A stretch of DNA of 64,000 nt, from the NCBI RefSeq assembly GCF_002920915.1, contig NZ_PQVF01000001.1, forward strand, positions 479,615-543,614. Direction: 5' to 3'. Below, piece after piece: positions 19,839 through 29,510 of this stretch. The position numbers and the translations under genes are program-made. The notes under the pieces are model-generated. The model searched no databases. It was not told where the DNA came from and was given only the letters and a program-made list of their open reading frames with translations. Positions within the stretch are counted from its first letter, which is position 1, and every line of letters begins with the position of its first letter. The DNA comes from Solitalea longa (GTDB lineage Bacteria > Bacteroidota > Bacteroidia > Sphingobacteriales > Sphingobacteriaceae).

Positions 19839-19924
19839 TGGTGTATTTGGAGATGTATTGACTGTTTACAGAACCGGCAATTCAGTAATGAATTGCCGGC
19901 CAAATTTTTATATGAAATTAACGC

Positions 19925-21169
19925 TTATTTCTGAAACGCTAACACCGTTTTACGAATGATATCAACGCATTCCATTAGTTGAGCTTCATTCATTACCAAT
20001 GGCGGTGCGAAACGGATGATATTGCCGTGAGTAGGTTTAGCCAATAAGCCATTTTCTTTCAGCTGAACACAAAGATCCCATGCTGTTGAGCTGTCTTCGG
20101 TGTCATTTACTACCACCGCATTCAATAAGCCTTTTCCTCTTACTAATACTAAAAGATCGGTTTCGTCAATCAGTTTTTGCATTTCGGCGCGGAACACTTT
20201 ACCAAGCTTTTCAGCATTTTCAGCTAATTTTTCATCGGCAACTACTTCAAGAGCTGCCATCGCTACTTTGTTGGCTAATGGATTGCCGCCAAACGTAGAA
20301 CCGTGTGTTCCCGGAGTAATTACATTCATAATGTCATCATTGCAAAATACTGCTGAAACTGGCAACACTCCACCGGAGATAGCCTTTCCAAGAATTAAAA
20401 TGTCAGCATGAACATTCTCATGGTCGCAGGCAAGCAATTTACCGGTACGTGCAATTCCGGTTTGAACTTCATCAGCAATAAAAAGCACATTTTTCTCTTT
20501 ACATAAAGCGGCTGCTTTTGAAAGATATCCTTCATCCGGAACAAAAACACCTGCTTCACCCTGAATAGGTTCAACTAAAAAACCGGCAATGTTAGGGTTT
20601 TCCAAAGCCTTGGCTAATGCATTCAGGTCGTTATATGGAATACTTATGAAACCTGACGGATAAGGCCCAAAGTTTTTGTTTGAGCCTGGGTCGCTTGAAA
20701 ATGAAACAATGGTAGTAGTACGTCCATGGAAATTTTGTTCACAGACAATGATCTGAGCACCGTTTTCAGCAACACCTTTTTTCTCATAGGCCCATTTACG
20801 ACAAATTTTTATAGCGGTTTCAACAGCTTCTGCTCCTGTATTCATGGGCAATACTTTATCGTAACCAAAATAGCTGGTTACAAACTTTTCGTATTCGCCT
20901 AAAGTGCTGTTATAAAATGCGCGGGAGGTTAGGGTGAGCTTTTGAGCTTGTTCAATTAAGACATTGATAATTTTAGGATGGCAGTGCCCCTGGTTTACCG
21001 CAGAGTATGCCGAAAGGAAATCAAAATAACGCTTACCGTCAACATCCCAAACATATACTCCTTCACCCTTGTCAAGTACAACAGGTAATGGATGATAGTT
21101 ATGAGCCCCATATTTGTTTTCCAATTCTATCATTTCGGCTGATAGTGATCCTAAAATTGTTTCTGACAT
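19925..21169 (-). CDS. rocD: Ornithine aminotransferase
   Basis: This 414-residue PLP enzyme converts ornithine and 2-oxoglutarate to glutamate semialdehyde and glutamate. The N-terminal [13 protein letters not shown] phrase, [12 protein letters not shown], the aspartate in [14 protein letters not shown], and the PLP lysine in [10 protein letters not shown] all match ornithine-oxoacid transaminase rather than acetylornithine transaminase. It has its own upstream gap of 150 nt that holds the terC terminator. Confidence 0.95.
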   Translation of the reverse strand: MSETILGSLSAEMIELENKYGAHNYHPLPVVLDKGEGVYVWDVDGKRYFDFLSAYSAVNQGHCHPKIINVLIEQAQKLTLTSRAFYNSTLGEYEKFVTSYFGYDKVLPMNTGAEAVETAIKICRKWAYEKKGVAENGAQIIVCEQNFHGRTTTIVSFSSDPGSNKNFGPYPSGFISIPYNDLNALAKALENPNIAGFLVEPIQGEAGVFVPDEGYLSKAAALCKEKNVLFIADEVQTGIARTGKLLACDHENVHADILILGKAISGGVLPVSAVFCNDDIMNVITPGTHGSTFGGNPLANKVAMAALEVVADEKLAENAEKLGKVFRAEMQKLIDETDLLVLVRGKGLLNAVVVNDTEDSSTAWDLCVQLKENGLLAKPTHGNIIRFAPPLVMNEAQLMECVDIIRKTVLAFQK

Positions 21170-21268
21170 AATTGTATGAGTTGATGAGAGCTCAAATATA
21201 GCCTTATTTATATTGAACTAGTATACAATAAAACCGCGTTTCCAACTCACAAAGGCCATAAAATTGAA

Positions 21269-21291
21269 AAAGCCCGACAAAATCGGGCTTT
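21269..21291 (-). terminator. Terminator after the TerC gene
   Basis: AAAGCCCGA (21269-21277) pairs with TCGGGCTTT (21283-21291) around a 5-nt loop. On the minus strand the stem is followed by a T-rich stretch, so it ends the TerC transcript before rocD. Confidence 0.8.
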
Positions 21292-21321
21292 AAATAATTT
21301 AAACTCATTTTTTGTTAAAAC

Positions 21322-22377
21322 TTAATGAGCTGAATTTTTATCTTTTTTTGGAAAAATTAGCGAAGCGATAACACTTATGCTTAAAATCAATAGGATAATG
21401 ATCAGGGAATGAGAGGTTTCAAATCCAATTTTATCCATAAAGTCATGGGCCAGCATCTTCACCCCAATAAATATTAATAATACCGATAAGCCGATTTTGA
21501 GGTAATGGAATTTGTGAATAATGTTAACCAACAGGAAGAACATAGACCGTAATCCTAGAATGGCAAAAATGTTAGAGAAGAATACAATGTAGGCATCCTT
21601 AGTAACTGCGAATATGGCCGGAATTGAATCAACCGCGAAAATAAGATCGGTGAACTCAATAACCAGTAATACTATAAATAGCGGGGTGACCAGGTTTTTG
21701 CCTTGTTTCTTTACGATGAAATGATTGCCTTCGTAGTGAGGCCAAACCGCAAAAACATGCTGGGCCCAACGTACCACTTTATGATTTTGCGTGTCAATTT
21801 TATCATCCTGTTTACGGTTCAAAAACATCATGACACCGGTATACACCAAAAAGGCTCCGAAAATGTATAAGATCCAACCAAACTTGGTTATTAAGGCCGC
21901 GCCAAGAAAAATGAAGATGAAGCGCATAATAACAGCGCCTAAAATCCCCCAGAATAAAACCCTGTGATATAACCTCTTTTCAACGCCAAAGGCGGTAAAA
22001 ATGAGCACAATAACAAAGATGTTGTCTACTGAAAGTGCATATTCAACCACATAACCTGTAATAAATTCGAGGGAGAGGTTATGGCGATAGATATCAAGGC
22101 TTGCTGCAAAATCATTCGGAATAAGTTCGATCTGATGTTTGTTTAATCGAACTATTTCTTCCAAGCGGGCCATGTCTGTAATTCCATGAAGCAGTTCGCC
22201 TTTAAAATAAATAAGGGCATAAAAGCCAAGAGCTAAGGATATCCAGATAATGCTCATAATGAGCGCCTCTTTCATTTTTACCTCATGATCTTTTTTGTTG
22301 AACACTCCAAGGTCAAGGCTCAGCATGACAACAATAAACAGCAGGAAACTTCCGAAATAAATAAGTTCGTTCGACAT
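21322..22377 (-). CDS. TerC family integral membrane protein
   Basis: This 351-residue inner-membrane protein has about nine hydrophobic helices. The family signatures VEYALSVDNIFVIVLIF and FTDLIFAVDSIPAIFA, each with acidic residues buried in helices, are present. TerC/Alx proteins are linked to tellurite resistance and to manganese export in other bacteria. I looked upstream for a manganese riboswitch and saw none. It has its own hairpin terminator. Confidence 0.92.
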   Translation of the reverse strand: MSNELIYFGSFLLFIVVMLSLDLGVFNKKDHEVKMKEALIMSIIWISLALGFYALIYFKGELLHGITDMARLEEIVRLNKHQIELIPNDFAASLDIYRHNLSLEFITGYVVEYALSVDNIFVIVLIFTAFGVEKRLYHRVLFWGILGAVIMRFIFIFLGAALITKFGWILYIFGAFLVYTGVMMFLNRKQDDKIDTQNHKVVRWAQHVFAVWPHYEGNHFIVKKQGKNLVTPLFIVLLVIEFTDLIFAVDSIPAIFAVTKDAYIVFFSNIFAILGLRSMFFLLVNIIHKFHYLKIGLSVLLIFIGVKMLAHDFMDKIGFETSHSLIIILLILSISVIASLIFPKKDKNSAH

Positions 22378-22475
22378 GATCGTTAAAGGAAAGCGGGTTC
22401 GAAAAAGAAATCCCGAGTGAATACCAAAAAAATGTCCGGTAATATTAAAATGTCCGGCGCATATGGATTGTTAGC

Positions 22476-23447
22476 TTATTTTTTGCGTTCAGTTGTATAA
22501 CGCACTAATTGTTCCAATGATTTCCGTTGTTCCGTTTCCGGGAACGAATTTAAGATCTCAAATGCTTCATCCTGGAACCTTAACATGGTTTGTTCAGCCA
22601 TTTCAAGTCCGCCTGTTTTCTTTACAAAGCTGATGATCTCCTGCACTTTTTCGGCTTCCTCATTATGGTTTTTAACCAAATTGATAATGCGGCGTTTTTC
22701 CGTCTTGTCGCAACTCTTCAAGGCATAAATCAGCGGCAAGGTTACTTTTTTCTCTTTAATATCAATGCCCCTTGGTTTGCCTACGTCATCATAGCCAAAG
22801 TCAAAAAGGTCATCTTTTATCTGAAAAGCTATTCCGATCTTTTCACCAAACAGGCGCATACGCTCAATATCTTCGGTATTGGCTCCTGAAGAGGCGGCTC
22901 CGCATGAACAACAAGAGGCAATTAAAGAAGCCGTTTTTTGACGGATCACTTCAAAATAAATATCCTCTTCTATATCCATTCTACGAACCTTTTCTACCTG
23001 CAGCAATTCGCCTTCGCTCATTTCGCGAACAGCATTTGAAACTATTTCCAGCAGGTTAAAATCTTTATGCTCCACTGACAGGAGCAGGCCTTTTGAAAGA
23101 AGAAAATCACCTACAAGTACAGCGATCTTGTTTTTCCACAGCGCATTAATTGAAAAGAAGCCGCGACGTTCATGTGCATCATCAACCACATCATCATGAA
23201 CAAGCGAGGCGGTATGCAGCAGTTCTACCAGTGCCGCTCCACGGTAAGTTGCTTCTGTTATTCCTCCGCATACTTTTGCCGAGAAAAACACAAACATGGG
23301 GCGCATTTGCTTGCCTTTGCGTTTGTAAATATAATGAGTGATGCGATCGAGCAAAGGAACTGAACTATGCATTGATTTTTTGAATTTCTCTTCAAAAAGA
23401 TCAATTTCGACAGCTATGGGTTTTTTAATTTCGTCTAATGTAGGCAT
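22476..23447 (-). CDS. Polyprenyl diphosphate synthase
   Basis: This 323-residue trans-prenyltransferase makes the long isoprenoid chain for menaquinone or similar. The first aspartate-rich motif is in LVHDDVVDDAHERRG and the second in FQIKDDLFDFGYDD; the GKQMRP motif precedes them. It is closer to octaprenyl/solanesyl synthases than to short-chain enzymes because the residues before the first motif are small. Chain length cannot be fixed from sequence alone. Confidence 0.92.
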   Translation of the reverse strand: MPTLDEIKKPIAVEIDLFEEKFKKSMHSSVPLLDRITHYIYKRKGKQMRPMFVFFSAKVCGGITEATYRGAALVELLHTASLVHDDVVDDAHERRGFFSINALWKNKIAVLVGDFLLSKGLLLSVEHKDFNLLEIVSNAVREMSEGELLQVEKVRRMDIEEDIYFEVIRQKTASLIASCCSCGAASSGANTEDIERMRLFGEKIGIAFQIKDDLFDFGYDDVGKPRGIDIKEKKVTLPLIYALKSCDKTEKRRIINLVKNHNEEAEKVQEIISFVKKTGGLEMAEQTMLRFQDEAFEILNSFPETEQRKSLEQLVRYTTERKK

Positions 23448-23878
23448 TCACGTTAATTGCTTTTGATGAGCAGCAATAACTCATTTAACGTTATAAAATG
23501 ATGGCTATTGAGATCGCCGCCATCTGCTATTAACTTATTGAACTAAAGCTTTCGATCAGAAAAATGATATTTCTAAACTTCAAAATATCGGTCAGTTAAA
23601 ATAAAAATCGAATGCGCTTTTATTTTGTTACCGCCAAATATACTTGATTAGCCCCTCATTCTTATAATTAAAAGTTACAAATTTCAATCAAAAAAATGTA
23701 AATAATTGAATTGCGAAAGTTGGTATTAAAGATTTAGGTGGATATATATAGATGGCTGAAAATCAGATAAGAATCTGATTCTTTATAAGTTATTAAGAAG
23801 ATGTGTAGATAATTTAGTTGAATGCTGCCTGCGTTTCTAGGAGTCGGTGTAAACCGGAGTGGTTTTCCGGTAAATAAA
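23448..23878. other. Intergenic region with a hairpin and no gene
   Basis: About 430 nt without a credible frame. It is very AT-rich and contains a perfect dyad AATCAGAT-AAGA-ATCTGATT at 23761-23780 and a GC-richer stretch at 23820-23878 that includes an ACCGG...CCGGT stem directly before the bidirectional terminator. A plus-strand small RNA ending at that terminator is possible but not shown. Confidence 0.35.
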
Positions 23879-23915
23879 CAAAATAGCCCCGGGAAATTCC
23901 CCGAGGCTATTTTTG
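23879..23915. terminator. Terminator of ansA, T-rich on both sides
   Basis: CAAAATAGCC-C-CGGG pairs with CCCG-A-GGCTATTTTTG around a short loop. T-rich tracts follow on either strand. The ansA stop codon lies at 23918, so the hairpin directly ends that minus-strand transcript. Confidence 0.8.
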
Positions 23916-23917
23916 TT

Positions 23918-24955
23918 TTATGCCTGACCGTTTAACTTGGTCAATTCTCCTCTTAATGAGATGGAAAGCATTTTCTTCAGCTCATCAATTGGTTTATTTT
24001 GTGCCAGCACAAACATTAGTTTAGTGATGGCCGCCTCAAATGTCATGTCGTAACCATTTAATACGCCCATTGACGAAAGTTCGTCACTGGTTTCGTAATG
24101 ACCCAGTTCAACAGTTCCTCCTAAACACTGCGAAATATCGAGGATGATAATTCCTTTGTTGATCGCCTCCCTTAAAACATTCAGAAATTCGGGGTTGGTG
24201 CTGGCATTTCCCGACCCAAAAGCTTCCATTACTACTGCTCTTAATCCCGGTGTATTTAACATTCCGCTTACAAATCGCGGATCCATTCCCGGAAACAGTT
24301 TAATGGAACCCACTGCAGTGTCGAAATACTTGTACACTTTTAAAGGCTTCTCAGGGTAGGGTAAAATGTATTTTTCGTTGTACTTCAGTCGGATACCGGC
24401 TTCAGCCAGTGAATGGTAGTTGGTGGAGGTAAAAGCCTGAAATTTTTCCGAATCAAATTTGGTGGAACGATTGCCACGATACAGCATGTAGTCAAAATAA
24501 ATACACACTTCGGGCACCATTGGCAGTCCGTTTTCATTCTTTGCCGCAGCAATTTCGAGAGCAGTTAGCAAGTTCTCTTTAGCATCGGTCCTTAATTCAC
24601 CAATTGGCAACTGCGCACCGGTGAAAACCACAGGTTTTGAGAGGTTTTCAAGTGCAAAACTTAATGCCGAAGCGGAGTAAGCCATTGTATCAGAACCGTG
24701 TAGGATCACAAATCCATCATACTTTTGATAATTATCTTCGATGATAACGGCTAACTCTATCCAAATTTCTGGTGTAACATTCGACGAATCGATAGTTGGG
24801 TTGAAAGAATGGACGGAAAAGTTGTAATTGAGTCTTTTAAGTTCTGGTACATTACTGGTGATATGGGAAAAATTGAATGGCTTAAGCGCACCCGTTTTAG
24901 GGTCGTTAATCATACCAATGGTTCCACCAGTATAAATAATCAGAATGTTGGTCAT
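23918..24955 (-). CDS. ansA: Type I L-asparaginase
   Basis: This 345-residue enzyme hydrolyses asparagine to aspartate and ammonia. The first catalytic threonine is in IYTGGTIGMI, the second in VILHGSDTMAYSASAL, and the lysine-containing region is present. No signal peptide is seen, so it is cytoplasmic type I. The tatD gene ends 51 nt upstream on the same strand, so the two may be cotranscribed. Confidence 0.95.
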   Translation of the reverse strand: MTNILIIYTGGTIGMINDPKTGALKPFNFSHITSNVPELKRLNYNFSVHSFNPTIDSSNVTPEIWIELAVIIEDNYQKYDGFVILHGSDTMAYSASALSFALENLSKPVVFTGAQLPIGELRTDAKENLLTALEIAAAKNENGLPMVPEVCIYFDYMLYRGNRSTKFDSEKFQAFTSTNYHSLAEAGIRLKYNEKYILPYPEKPLKVYKYFDTAVGSIKLFPGMDPRFVSGMLNTPGLRAVVMEAFGSGNASTNPEFLNVLREAINKGIIILDISQCLGGTVELGHYETSDELSSMGVLNGYDMTFEAAITKLMFVLAQNKPIDELKKMLSISLRGELTKLNGQA

Positions 24956-25006
24956 TATAGGTTAGGTCAAGTTTATTGATGAATTGGCAAATAAAGCTAT
25001 TCCAGA

Positions 25007-25777
25007 TTAAATTCCAAATATAGATTTAGAATTTTCAGTCGTTATTTTTGCCAATTTTACAATATCCATTTGATGAAGGTCGGCCACCTTGGTTGCAATA
25101 TGCAACAGATAGCTGCTTTCATTTGGTTTGCCCCGGTACGGAACAGGAGGCAGATATGGCGCATCAGTTTCCAAAACCAAATATTTCGGATCAACTTGTG
25201 CCACGGTCTTATCTAATCCCGAGTTTTTGTAGGTGACCACCCCACCGATGCCCAAGTAAAAATTTAGATCGATTACGCGTTGCGCCTGTTCAATAGTTCC
25301 GGTAAAACAATGAAAAATGCCCCGAAGCTGTTCATCTTTTTCAGCCTCAAGAATTTCCAGTATTTCGTCAAATGCCTCACGGCAATGAATAACAATGGGC
25401 AAGCTCAGTTCTTTAGCCCAGTTGATCTGTGTTCTGAACGCTGATTTTTGCTGTTCAATATGCGTTTTGTCCCAATAAAGGTCAATTCCAATCTCACCGA
25501 TCGCATATATTTTGTTTGAATCAATGGCTTGCTTGATAATGGTCAACTCTTCCTCGTAATTGTCTTTTACTGAACAGGGATGAAGGCCCATCATTGGAAA
25601 GCATTGTTCGGGATATTGCCTTGCCAGATCAAAAACCTGGGGAATGGTACCTGAATCAACATTAGGTAAAAATAATCGGGTAATGCCATTGTCAAATGCA
25701 CGTTGTATGGCTTGTGCTCGTTCAGCGGCATCTTCAGGGGCGTAATATTGATGAGTGTGCGTATCAGTTAAAATCAT
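25007..25777 (-). CDS. TatD family metal-dependent hydrolase
   Basis: This 256-residue TIM-barrel hydrolase has the N-terminal metal motif DTHTHQYY, the E of IGEIGIDLYW, HCREAFDE, HCFTGT and the closing LETDAPYLPP. TatD enzymes are 3'-5' DNases acting in DNA repair and turnover. The length is normal. It lies immediately upstream of ansA on the same strand. Confidence 0.94.
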   Translation of the reverse strand: MILTDTHTHQYYAPEDAAERAQAIQRAFDNGITRLFLPNVDSGTIPQVFDLARQYPEQCFPMMGLHPCSVKDNYEEELTIIKQAIDSNKIYAIGEIGIDLYWDKTHIEQQKSAFRTQINWAKELSLPIVIHCREAFDEILEILEAEKDEQLRGIFHCFTGTIEQAQRVIDLNFYLGIGGVVTYKNSGLDKTVAQVDPKYLVLETDAPYLPPVPYRGKPNESSYLLHIATKVADLHQMDIVKLAKITTENSKSIFGI

Positions 25778-25826
25778 TGTAATAAATAAACAGAACCTTT
25801 AAAACCGGGTCAATGTTCAATTAAAC

Positions 25827-25860
25827 AAAAACTGCGAATGATTGTTCATTCGCAGTTTTT
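25827..25860 (-). terminator. Terminator of the FKBP lipoprotein gene
   Basis: A perfect 15-bp stem (AAAAACTGCGAATGA with its complement) with a 4-nt loop ends in a run of five T on either strand. It lies 23 nt after the stop of the FKBP gene at 25884 and in front of tatD. Confidence 0.85.
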
Positions 25861-25883
25861 GTTAAGTTATTTTATATAAGTAC

Positions 25884-26774
25884 TTATTTTGAAGCAGGAG
25901 CAGTTGCCGGTGCTTGTGCAGCAGCTGGAGCAGAAGCTGTCGCTTTAGCTGGTTTTACATCCAATACTTGTAAATCGAATACCAACGGGCTGTTTGGAGG
26001 AATAGGACCATTGCCCATTTCACCGTAAGCTAATTTAGCAGGGATGATGAAAGTAGCTGATTCACCTTTTTTCAATAATTGTAAGGCTTCAACCCAACCG
26101 TCAATTACCATTCCTTTTTGTACAGGTAATTCAAATGGTTGTTTGCGATCAACAGATGAATCAAATTTGGTTCCGTCTAATAATTTACCGGTATAATGTA
26201 CTTTAACAGTATCACCAAGTTTAACAGGGGTGCCGGCAGGAGCAGGAACAGTTACTAAATAACGCAAACCAGAGTTAGTTTTGTTAAAGGCTAATTTGCT
26301 GTCAGCAACAAATTTGTCAACCGCTTTGGTAGCTTCAGCTTCCATCGCAACTTTTGTTTTAACATCAACAACTTTAACCACAAAAACTAAATAACTGCCC
26401 GATTTAATGAAAGGAGGCATTTTTTGCATCCCAAATTTAGGAGAGAAGATAGAGTCGGCTAAAATTTTAAATGAAGCACTGTCACCTTTGGTCAACATTT
26501 TAAAGGCATCCATCATATCGCCTTTGAACATTGATTTTTGAACGATAAACTCGTATGGACGACCCATTTTATAGGTGTTTAGCAATACTGAATCGCTATC
26601 GGTTTTATAGATCAGGTTTACTTTTACAAAGTCACCTTCTTTAATTTTCTCACCACTGTTTTCGTTATATATTTTATACAACAATCCTGAGTCACTTTTC
26701 TTGTAACCATCTTTGTTACAAGCGAACAATATAGCCGAAAGGGCTAATGCTACTACTGCAAATTTTACTTTCAT
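25884..26774 (-). CDS. FKBP-type peptidyl-prolyl isomerase, lipoprotein
   Basis: This 296-residue protein has a lipobox (AILFAC, Cys19), so it is a surface or periplasmic lipoprotein. The C-terminal half is a classical FKBP domain (VKVHYTGKLLDGTKFDSS, then VIDGWVEALQLLKKGE and AYGEMGNGPIPPNSPLVF). The N-terminal half is a diverged FKBP-like domain lacking the usual catalytic residues. An alanine/proline-rich tail follows. A paralogue lies two genes upstream; nrnA sits between them. Such folding factors assist outer-membrane and gliding proteins in the phylum, which is only a possibility here. Confidence 0.92.
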   Translation of the reverse strand: MKVKFAVVALALSAILFACNKDGYKKSDSGLLYKIYNENSGEKIKEGDFVKVNLIYKTDSDSVLLNTYKMGRPYEFIVQKSMFKGDMMDAFKMLTKGDSASFKILADSIFSPKFGMQKMPPFIKSGSYLVFVVKVVDVKTKVAMEAEATKAVDKFVADSKLAFNKTNSGLRYLVTVPAPAGTPVKLGDTVKVHYTGKLLDGTKFDSSVDRKQPFELPVQKGMVIDGWVEALQLLKKGESATFIIPAKLAYGEMGNGPIPPNSPLVFDLQVLDVKPAKATASAPAAAQAPATAPASK

Positions 26775-26808
26775 TTGTATGTTTGTCTTTTACTTTTATA
26801 CTTTGTGA

Positions 26809-27816
26809 TTAAACGTTTAATAGTTCTTTATATTCCGGAAGTGCCGAAATAAATTTCTGCACGGTTTCTTCCAGTGATAAAGATGATTGTCCGCCTGCCG
26901 CATTGTGATGTCCACCACCTTCGAAGTATTTTTTAGCCACTTCATTTGCAGGGAATTCACCTTTTGAACGGAGTGAAAGCTTAACGATTTCGTTACGGTC
27001 AATAATTATGGCCGCGAATTTAATGTTATTGATCGAAAGCGCGTAATTTACAATTCCTTCCGTATCGCCCGAACTTACCTCATAATCCTGTAAATCCTGT
27101 TTGGTTAAGGCAATAAGCGCGGTTCTGTACTCCGGAAAAATCTGTAATTTATCTTTAAGACAATAGCCTAAGAAACGTGTTCTTTTTTCTGAATAGGTAT
27201 CATAAACCAATTCATGAATACGCGCATTGTCGGCACCAACTTCAATTAAATCAGCAACTACACGATGCAGATGTGCTGTTACTGAACTAAATCTGAATGA
27301 ACCCGAATCGGTCATGATTCCACAATACAGGCAGGAAGCAATTTGCTTGTTTAATAGCTCTTTGTCGCCCATTTGTACCATGAAGTCGTACACCAGCTCA
27401 GCAGTAGCACAGGCCCCTGCATTCCACAGTCGGTAATCATCAAAATTTTCCGGCTCCAGGTGATGATCGATCATCACTTTTTTGGCTTTGGAAGCACCTA
27501 CAACCTCGCCCATGCCATTAATACGGCGCAAGCCGTTAAAATCTAAACAGAAAATAAAGTCGGCAGCAGCTATCAAGTGGTCCGATTCATCTTTCCGTTC
27601 GGTGTATACCAGCACCTCGCCATTACCTGGTAACCAGTGTAAAAAGAAAGGGTAGTCGGTAGGGGTGATTACATGTACATTATGTCCTTTAAGCAACAAG
27701 TAGTGATACAAACCTAATGATGAACCCATTGCATCGCCATCCGGCTTTGGATGTGTGGTAATAACAATATTTTTAGGGGTTTGTAAATGTGGCTTTATGG
27801 CCGTAATCGCTTGCAT
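26809..27816 (-). CDS. nrnA: DHH phosphoesterase, NrnA-like oligoribonuclease/pAp phosphatase
   Basis: This 335-residue cytoplasmic enzyme degrades short oligonucleotides and dephosphorylates pAp. The metal motifs are HPKPDGDAMGSS, CLDFN, MIDHHLEP and MTDSGSF, and the DHHA1 signature GGGHHNAAGG closes the protein. The frame lies 34 nt upstream of the FKBP lipoprotein gene start, so the two are likely one transcript. Confidence 0.93.
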   Translation of the reverse strand: MQAITAIKPHLQTPKNIVITTHPKPDGDAMGSSLGLYHYLLLKGHNVHVITPTDYPFFLHWLPGNGEVLVYTERKDESDHLIAAADFIFCLDFNGLRRINGMGEVVGASKAKKVMIDHHLEPENFDDYRLWNAGACATAELVYDFMVQMGDKELLNKQIASCLYCGIMTDSGSFRFSSVTAHLHRVVADLIEVGADNARIHELVYDTYSEKRTRFLGYCLKDKLQIFPEYRTALIALTKQDLQDYEVSSGDTEGIVNYALSINNIKFAAIIIDRNEIVKLSLRSKGEFPANEVAKKYFEGGGHHNAAGGQSSLSLEETVQKFISALPEYKELLNV

Positions 27817-27924
27817 GTAATCAATTTAAAGAGGGCGAAGATAGGGATTTTATATAAATTTTCGAGTTGCGGATGACGGATTGGAAGGTATTCAATTGGA
27901 CATCTGCAACTCGAAATTTAAGCA

Positions 27925-28812
27925 TTATTTATTTTTTGGCTTGATACCAACCATTTCAACTTCAAACAATAAAATACTGTTTGCCGGAATGGAAGGGCCC
28001 ATAGAGCGCTCACCATAGGCTAAGCCCGATGGAATTACCAATACACCTTTAGCACCTTTATTTAAAAATTGCAGACCTTCGTCCCAGCCGCTGATCACCA
28101 TTTTTTTCCCAACAATAAATTCAAAAGGTTGATTTCTGTCGTAAGATGCATCGAATTTATTTCCGTTCAATAGTTTTCCGGTGTAATGAACGCTAATGGT
28201 ATCACCTGCAACGGCATTCGGTCCTTCTCCATTTTGGGTAATTTGATAGCGCAAGCCACTAGGAGTTGTTTGAAGTGTTAATTTATTTGCTAGCGCATAG
28301 TCAGCAATGCTTTTCTCTTCAGTCGCTTTAAATTTAGCGGCCTTGGCTTTAGTTTCTGCTGCCATTTGCTGTGGAGTTTTTACATCTAAAACTTTAATGG
28401 TATAACACAATGACCGTTTTGAAGCCAAAAACGACGGACGCTGAGCAGTGGCCGGAGCGTTTTTAAATAGCAGATCGCTGCTAATTTTAAAAGTTGCACT
28501 GTCTCCTTTTGATAAGAGTGTAAGTGCATCCATCAGCTGCGCCTTATCAATAATAGTGTCCATTTTAACAAGTACTTCAAGCGGAGCCTTTTTGTAGGTG
28601 CTCTGCAGCAATGAATCCTTATCGGTTTTATAAATTAAATGAAACTTAACATAGTCACCGGCTTTGATCTTAACCTTATTGGGTGCTTTTGAAGTTTTAA
28701 GTATTTTATATTGAAGTCCGCGTTTGGTTTTTAAAAAATCGTTGGTGAACGCAAAAAGAGCAACGGTGCTTATCAGCAGGAAACTTAAAAGTTGTTTGGT
28801 TTTAATGGTCAT
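27925..28812 (-). CDS. FKBP-type peptidyl-prolyl isomerase, secreted
   Basis: This 295-residue paralogue of the FKBP lipoprotein has the same two-domain plan: a degenerate FKBP-like N-terminal half and a full FKBP domain at the C-terminus (VHYTGKLLNGNKFDASYD, VISGWDEGLQFLNKG, AYGERSMGPSIPANS). Its signal peptide (to about residue 22) lacks a lipobox cysteine, so it should be soluble in the periplasm. The pair flanking nrnA looks like a duplication with one member losing or gaining the lipid anchor. Confidence 0.92.
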   Translation of the reverse strand: MTIKTKQLLSFLLISTVALFAFTNDFLKTKRGLQYKILKTSKAPNKVKIKAGDYVKFHLIYKTDKDSLLQSTYKKAPLEVLVKMDTIIDKAQLMDALTLLSKGDSATFKISSDLLFKNAPATAQRPSFLASKRSLCYTIKVLDVKTPQQMAAETKAKAAKFKATEEKSIADYALANKLTLQTTPSGLRYQITQNGEGPNAVAGDTISVHYTGKLLNGNKFDASYDRNQPFEFIVGKKMVISGWDEGLQFLNKGAKGVLVIPSGLAYGERSMGPSIPANSILLFEVEMVGIKPKNK

Positions 28813-28878
28813 AAAAAATACGTGAATGTATTACTATTTGTCTTTTGATTTAGAGGGGCTAAAATAAAAGATAAATTC

Positions 28879-28886
28879 TATCTTTG
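28879..28886 (+). promoter_or_regulatory. -7 box of ndk promoter
   Basis: TATCTTTG matches TAnnTTTG and lies about 115 nt before the ndk ATG, giving a long leader. No clear -33 TTG is present at 19 nt. Confidence 0.45.
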
Positions 28887-29000
28887 CGGCGAATTTTAAA
28901 AAAGGGTTGTGCTTTTTTATTTACCTGAAAAGCAGTACCTAAAACATTGCCCCAAAGGCAAGCCAATCAGTTTCATACATAATAAAATAATAAATAAAAG

Positions 29001-29420
29001 ATGGCTACTAACAGAACCTTCACAATGATTAAGCCTGATGCGGTGGCAAATGGCCACGCAGGCGCAATTTTAGATCGTATTATTAAAGCTGGCTACAAAG
29101 TAGTGGCATTAAAATATACCAAGCTTTCGGCTGAAACTGCAGGTCAGTTTTATGCAGTACACAGCGAGCGTCCTTTTTACAATGATTTAGTAAGCTTTAT
29201 GTCACAAGGTCCTATTTATGCGGCTATCTTAGAAAAAGATAACGCAATTGAAGACTTCCGTAAATTTATTGGTGCTACTGACCCGGCTAAAGCTGATGCA
29301 GGTACTATCCGCGCTGATTTCGCTAAATCTATTGACGCTAACGCCATTCACGGTTCTGATTCAGATGAGAATGCTGCTATTGAAGGTAATTTCTTCTTCT
29401 CTAACTTCGAGCGTTTCTAG
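29001..29420 (+). CDS. ndk: Nucleoside diphosphate kinase
   Basis: This 139-residue enzyme transfers the gamma phosphate of ATP to nucleoside diphosphates. The catalytic histidine is in [12 protein letters not shown], and the N-terminal [11 protein letters not shown] and the Kpn loop region (SERPFYNDL) are present. The gene is monocistronic, with a strong terminator after it. Codon use is biased as in highly expressed genes. Confidence 0.97.
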   Translation: MATNRTFTMIKPDAVANGHAGAILDRIIKAGYKVVALKYTKLSAETAGQFYAVHSERPFYNDLVSFMSQGPIYAAILEKDNAIEDFRKFIGATDPAKADAGTIRADFAKSIDANAIHGSDSDENAAIEGNFFFSNFERF

Positions 29421-29436
29421 TTAGCAATTGCTTATA

Positions 29437-29476
29437 AAATAAAGAGAGCATGACGGAAGTTATGCTCTCTTTATTT
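29437..29476 (+). terminator. Rho-independent terminator of ndk
   Basis: A perfect 15-bp stem (AAATAAAGAGAGCAT and its complement) closes a 10-nt loop and runs into further T residues. It lies 17 nt after the ndk stop codon. Confidence 0.9.
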
Positions 29477-29510
29477 TTATAAGCTGTTATGAATGAGTTC
29501 GATTTATATT

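Noticed and set aside
22378..22475. Manganese riboswitch upstream of the TerC gene
   Set aside because: TerC genes can carry one, but this leader has only short AT-rich text and no conserved helices.
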